Positions 20,383 to 24,801 of a stretch of 24,801 nt of DNA are shown in pieces. Origin of the DNA: Perkinsus chesapeaki (taxonomy: Eukaryota; Perkinsozoa; Perkinsida; Perkinsidae); assembly GCA_013115145.1 (NCBI GenBank), contig JAAPAO010000531.1:385-25185 (forward strand). Reading direction: 5' to 3'. Under the pieces are notes generated by a model. That model worked only from the letters and a program-made list of their open reading frames with translations, was not told where the DNA came from and did no database searches. Within the stretch, counting starts at the first letter, position 1; each line of letters opens with the position of its first letter. The translations under genes and the position numbers were made by a program.

Positions 20383-20821
20383 TAATGATGTTATGAGATA
20401 ATCAGTTGTTGTTGTTGTTGTTGTTGTGATGCTCAGGCTTGTGTTGTGAATTGAGGGATGCAAACTGACAAACTGATCCAGCCACAAATACAATAAAAAC
20501 AGGACGGAATACATGAGGGCATTTAATGCTCACCCCTAACGCGCCATAGAAAAGGCAACACAAATCATACGGATCATACGTTCCGACTAGAGGTCGAGAG
20601 TGCTAGCAGCAGTTACGCGGAAGGCAGTGTATTTACAACTATTCTTACGTACCATCACATGTGTGGTGGAACGCTGTGCCCTTGCAAAGGCTGGGTTGCT
20701 GCTAGATGCGTGGAGATTCCGGTCACTTTGTTGGCATCAGAAATCGAAACAGTTCGAAAACTCCATGGGAGAGGATATCGAGGACAGCATGCGACGCACT
20801 TGACAGCTTTACACTTCCCAT
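20383..20821. other. Gap between genes A and B
   Basis: Expected to hold the gene A 3' UTR and the gene B promoter. It contains the GTT microsatellite at 20405-20427. A frame at 20600-20803 lacks an ATG start, a signal peptide and any module motif, so I do not call it. Nothing else is evident. Confidence 0.4.
20405..20427. repeat. (GTT)7 microsatellite
   Basis: Seven perfect GTT trinucleotides lie 23 bp after the stop codon of gene A, probably in its 3' UTR. Confidence 0.9.
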
Positions 20822-23391
20822 ATGTCATACTGTCATCAATCATGTATACTGTTATTGCTCCTGATGCTGTTCGGTAACACCACAGCCCCATCGCACAAAC
20901 CCACTAAAGTAAGCCAAGCACATCGGGCGGAGTAAAGGTTCGAATCAGCCTCCTTGTGATGTCGTTGAACCTTGAAAGATTACTCTTGTTCGGCGACATT
21001 TTGTGTTCTCTTGTTCAGAAGGACCATGCACGACGCATTAAGAAGAAGGTGAGCTCTCTTGACTTCTCTGCTCATTAAAGACGCCAGTGGCTGACCGAGA
21101 ACATCATCGCAACTCTCAGGGATCGGACTTGTACTTGCCATGCGGTATCCGTTCACACGGGAGATCAGCTCCTGCCTATTACTTGAGGCTCGCCTCGGAC
21201 AGGAAGCAGATTGACGTCTTTCGGCGAGATGAGTAGGTGTCTGACTACCTTGGCGGGCTTGGCAACGAACATGCCGAGATTATCGAGCAACCTTGCGCAG
21301 GTTGCGATTGATTCCGAATAGGCAGTCTACCGTCAAAGTTGTCGGCGATTTGTCTTTATTTACAACAAAGGAATCAACTTCGAGCTGCAAAGAAGCTTTG
21401 AAGCTCTACTTGGAGAAGGGTGTGCATCTCTTGGATGACACGAAACCTGGACCGCTTCATCTTCGTAAAGAAACAAACGATGAAAAAATCGCACGCGTTG
21501 CTACTATAATAGAAGGTTTGCCGTGTGATGATGGCATTTACGAAGTGTTTGAAAAAGGATTTATTACCGACCTGCTCGATGCATTATTTGCTAGAGCCAG
21601 CAAGGCAGTTTTGAAAGAAGGAAAGGCGATCACCGCGGTAACCTACATAGCTTGGACCCGTCTTGTGGCGATTAAGTCTTATTTTACGGCTTAGGTGATT
21701 GATGAGGAATCTTGCACCCTCCAATATAAGTACAATGAGTTAATATGTGACGGCCTAGAGAAGTCTTGCGAATCGAATGCCGAGTATACCTTAAGCTGCG
21801 ACAAGGAAACAGGATCCATAAAAGACCTTAGCAATGGCGTGTACGCTCATTAGATGACCAAGGACACCTTACCTGTTTTATATCAGACTCGCACTGTTCA
21901 CGATTCCCCCTCCCTTGATGGAGTACCAGACACTAGGATTTAGCCACGTCTCGAAAAGACCCGAAGATCGGTCATGTATCGACACGCTGGGCCATTTCTT
22001 GACTGGTCGAAGCCAAGATATGAATCCCAGCATAAGGAGTAGTGAAATCATATCTACTCTGGATGGGTTGGTCAAAGATGATGATAACACAGTGAACATC
22101 AAGGTCCTCCTGGAACTAGAATCGAGTTTGGTTGAACTGTGGAGCGCAGCTACCAGCGATATAGCCAGTTCTCAGGGAAAATACGGGTATTGGATGAGAC
22201 ATGTAGGAGAGCCGCTGCCACTTCACTCTGAAAAAATTTGATAGACGATGGCAATTTCAGGATGCCCGTTGCAGTGCTCGAGTACCAGTTACCGAGAAAA
22301 CAGGACGTCTTGGTAAACACTATGAGCTAATGCTCACAAGGGACGGATCGGTCAAGGCCCACTTTTTCACGTCGAGTGACTCCAACTTCATTGCACCGTA
22401 ATGACATCCACACCAGCTCTTTCCGCCGGTTTGGCTCTGCAAGGTTCAGTTTAGTGGAGACCATTTCTGGTTTAGTTACATCGAGCAGTCGTGGAGACCT
22501 GCTGAACGACATGCTTCGGAGCAGCCGCGCGCGGGGGTCGATTGTCGAGATAGACTTCTAAGTATAATCAAGAACGCTTATGATGCAGATGTTAAGAAGC
22601 GGTACATGTTCAAGCGTCTCATAGAAAGACAACTGGTAATTGAAAGTTCACAAGCTTGGAAAGCTTTGTCATCCTGGGACACTCCTCGGGTGTACGAGCT
22701 GCAACCTGACGACGTAGCCAGCAAGATTATCATTGGAAGGATGACATCCCTTGAGCAGAACGTGACTAAGCGCGAAAAGTTAGCGCTACCACAGCGCGAC
22801 TTGAGCCAGCTTGTAAGTCCATCGAATCCAGATTCTTGTTTGACTGACCTGTCTTGTTTAGAGTAAAGATTCGGTATGCAAGTTCAAGGTGAAAAATACT
22901 CTGGCAGGATACTTCGAACTAGGGATTGACAATCTCTTCCAGATAAGCTACGTCAGCAATCGCACGTAAACTCCCCCTCCCCTTGTGGATGCATCTCTTA
23001 CATCTCTGCTATGCCAGGAAAATCTTTCATCGACCGCGGTATCTCATGGCTGAGCTACAGCAACGCTTAGTCGTGCCTCGAATCGATATCAGTAGATCTT
23101 CAACCTCGGAGATGTGCAAACATGTATGTGTTGCGTACTTGAACGCTGCAACCATCTCCCCATCTACACCCGCGTCAATCATCCCCATTGCTGAGTGGAA
23201 AACAATCAAAAGAACTGGCCAATACCTTGAGTCGAATGATAAACGTTTTATTGAAGCGATGAGAAGAATATTTGATGTTGCCCAGGAAGTAATAACTTGC
23301 ACTGATGAGTAGATCATGTGTTTTCTCTCAGGTAGAGCACATCGAAGTGGCAGATTACTCTGAGCCCTCAGACTCGCTGTCTCTAAAATAA
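20822..23391 (+). CDS. Gene B: secreted modular protein, four beta/alpha Cys modules, 11 exons
   Basis: Paralogue of gene A. ATG 20822 opens a signal peptide (MSYCHQSCILLLLLMLFGN) whose 87-nt exon ends in Lys at a phase-0 intron. A 30-nt exon encodes the basic KDHARRIKKK. Exons: 20822-20908, 21019-21048, 21120-21232, 21301-21637, 21695-21840, 21944-22202, 22261-22397, 22455-22812, 22862-22965, 23018-23288, 23332-23391; about 633 residues. Beta exons (Cys at LPCGIRSH, ESCTLQYK, ARCSARVP, SVCKFKVK) all enter in phase 0 and leave in phase 2. Alpha exons (SCKEALKLYLEKG, SCIDTLGHFL, DCRDRLLSIIKNA, MCKHVCVAYLNAA) all enter in phase 2 and leave in phase 0. That rule decided the choices at 21841-21943, 22203-22260 and 22398-22454, where alternatives exist. 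The tail VEHIEVADYSEPSDSLSLK resembles the end of gene A. No catalytic motif is seen; each module has two Cys that could form a disulfide. Secreted or surface-attached is inferred. Confidence 0.75.
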
Positions 23392-23555
23392 GCTGTTTGT
23401 TGATTTACTCTCATCACACCAACTGCTGTGCCGCGTTCACCATGTATCCTACCAAATGAGGTTGTCCGAAAAGCCTTGTCGTGTTCGTGATGGGGGAGTG
23501 GTATCCTGATGACATCAAGGTGAAAGTTGGTATCAATTACCCTTAGTGTCCGTCC

Positions 23556-24451
23556 ATGAAATACTGCGTCATAGCGCTGAGCATGTTAGCCCAGATCAAC
23601 GGGCTGCAAGCCTTGAAGGTAAGATGCGGAACTCGTACTGTCACGTCCACTAGATAACGCCGCACTGAACGAATTGTCATCGCTGACACCCAAGATCTAC
23701 TTGAAGCGAAATTCGACAGATATGAGCGTCTAGATTTTGTAGTTCGGGCTATAGGAACCCGCCGAATCTTATTTAGGATGACACTCTTGTGTCTTTCACT
23801 TCTCACAACACGGTTCATGTTGGAAGCGCAGTATGTTTCCTTGTCTCAGAGGTTTTTCGGACGAGGAGCGAAAAAGCAAGTAAGAGACTTGAAGTTACAT
23901 ATTAACCCAGGAAACAAGCTGGGCTCTCACCGTGGTGGAAAATGTTCTTACTCAGAGCACCGCCGATAGCAAATGCTCGCTTCGATATTCACAAGGAAAC
24001 AACTCGTATTACGTTGAGCTCTTAGGAGACATGACGGATGCCGCAGTCCTCAGAAAAAACGAGTAAGGCATCAGTTATACCAATCATAGCTTATATTCAT
24101 TCTTACAACAACCAATGACTGAGAACGATTATTTGCAGGTGGAGACTGGTCAGGACCGCCACCTCGAGTTTTACGATGTCCCTCGATCGTGCACCGGTTA
24201 AATATGCATCTTGCAAACAAGCCATGGAAGACTACCTACGCAAACACATGGCTCCCCCCGCGAGACGAACCAGCAAGACAGGGTCGATGCGGAGAAAACC
24301 GGGCCTCAACATTCCCGAGCTGGATAGCGCCAACAAAAACACCAAGTCATTTGATATCAAAGCTGTAAACGAGGCTCTTGAGAAAATCCTTAGCGAAGGG
24401 TTCTCTAATTCTGAAAAGCAATATAACGAGGAATGGACAAAAGTTAAAACA
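23556..24451 (+). CDS. Gene C: third member of the secreted modular family, 3' end unresolved
   Basis: ATG 23556 gives a signal peptide (MKYCVIALSMLAQINGLQA) in a 63-nt exon ending in Lys, the same length as in gene A. Exons: 23556-23618, 23850-23879 (30 nt, basic RFFGRGAKKQ, the same length as exon 2 of gene B), 23956-24062 (beta, SKCSLRYSQ, ends LRKNE in phase 2), 24139-24451 (alpha, SCKQAMEDYLRKHM, ends at a strong ACA|GTAAGC donor in phase 0). This gives 171 residues so far. The beta-to-alpha join reads RKNE then WRLV, parallel to RRDE then LRLI in gene B. The alpha exon carries a basic insertion (ARRTSKTGSMRRKPG) not seen in A or B. After 24451 I cannot place the next exon. Either a long intron leads beyond the window, or a short tail exon lies near 24711-24740, or the gene is truncated. 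An alternative start at 23778 is treated in the findings. Confidence 0.65.
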
Positions 24452-24801
24452 GTAAGCAGAAACAGCTGCAGGTCCTTACCTGGACTGTCCTCGGTAGTCA
24501 TCATGCATCTTCACAATACGTAAAGATTATAGGCATAAGTCGGAAATGTATTCCTATAATAAAGTTGGTAGAATATTTGGAACTATCCTTTCCCTATGAC
24601 GCATCGTACACTTTACCGTTGCACTGGACTCGACCAGCGACTGCGTGTGTGTGTGAGTTTATAGTCCAACGTCGAAATTGGCTTAGTTAGACTATCCATT
24701 CTCTGTGCAGCTTCCGAGCGAGAGTTTAAATAAACGGTAAACGAGGTTTGCCGAAGTAAAACGAGGGGGCTCCGCTTCGCCCTGTGCACGCGTGCGAGGC
24801 C
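24452..24801 (+). other. Unresolved 3' part of gene C to the window end
   Basis: It starts with a good donor (GTAAGC). A possible acceptor (CTCTGTGCAG, about 24701-24710) is followed by LPSESLNKR and a stop, which would resemble the Ser/Lys-ending tails of A and B, but a 259-nt intron would be unusually long here. No clear second beta module is seen. Confidence 0.3.

Noticed and set aside
20600-20891. Overlapping frames on both strands upstream of gene B
   Set aside because: No ATG with context, no module motif and no splice links to gene B; the signal-peptide exon at 20822 explains the coding signal there.
22444-22606. Apparent frameshift at a run of G in gene B
   Set aside because: Taking the acceptor at 22454 instead of 22443 gives a continuous frame (GDHFWFSYIEQSW to DCRDRLLSIIKNA) and keeps the phase rule, so no frameshift is needed.
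1-24801. tRNA, rRNA, CRISPR, transposase or viral genes
   Set aside because: Looked for on both strands; no cloverleaf with conserved loops, spaced direct-repeat array, transposase/integrase motif or terminal inverted repeats were recognised.

Overview
The window is eukaryotic nuclear DNA from a protist with a compact genome. Genes lie close together on both strands and are cut by many very short introns (mostly 37-60 nt, GT-AG). Hand splicing with phase checks turns most of the broken reading frames into continuous proteins. The proteasome gene (15829-16879) calibrates this approach: eight exons join in phase into a full-length 242-residue alpha-4 subunit using introns of 38-53 nt. Short introns, standard stop codons, near-balanced base composition and the gene content suggest an alveolate. 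Perkinsus is my best guess, but this is inference, not proof.

Left part. The 3' end of a gene whose protein is built on a minisatellite (1-1491, +) is followed by an eight-exon beta-propeller-like protein of unknown role (1763-4090, +). That gene converges on a run of genes on the minus strand.

Middle, minus strand, in transcription order. First comes proteasome PSMA7 (16879-15829), then an unrecognised multi-exon gene with an acidic, serine-rich tail (15196-13264). Next is a homologue of the ELAPOR1/2 (KIAA1324) cysteine-rich type I membrane receptor (13179-9456), and last a large WD40/beta-propeller protein fused to a six-helix TRP/polycystin-like cation channel (about 9463-4304). Only 84 bp separate the second and third genes. 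The third and fourth abut, and a phase-compatible intron could even splice them into one receptor-channel protein. A small membrane-protein ORF lies on the + strand near 15541-15750.

Right part, plus strand (17155-24801). Three tandem genes (A, B, and C, which is incomplete) encode secreted proteins of a family I do not recognise. Each starts with a signal-peptide exon ending in Lys at a phase-0 intron, followed by a small basic exon. Then comes a chain of repeated two-exon modules: a beta-rich exon with one conserved Cys (phase 0 in, phase 2 out) and an alpha-helical exon with a Cys-Lys-like motif (phase 2 in, phase 0 out). A has five modules, B four and C at least one. Gene A is head to head with PSMA7 across a 275-bp shared upstream region. 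This modular family is the most interesting content of the window.
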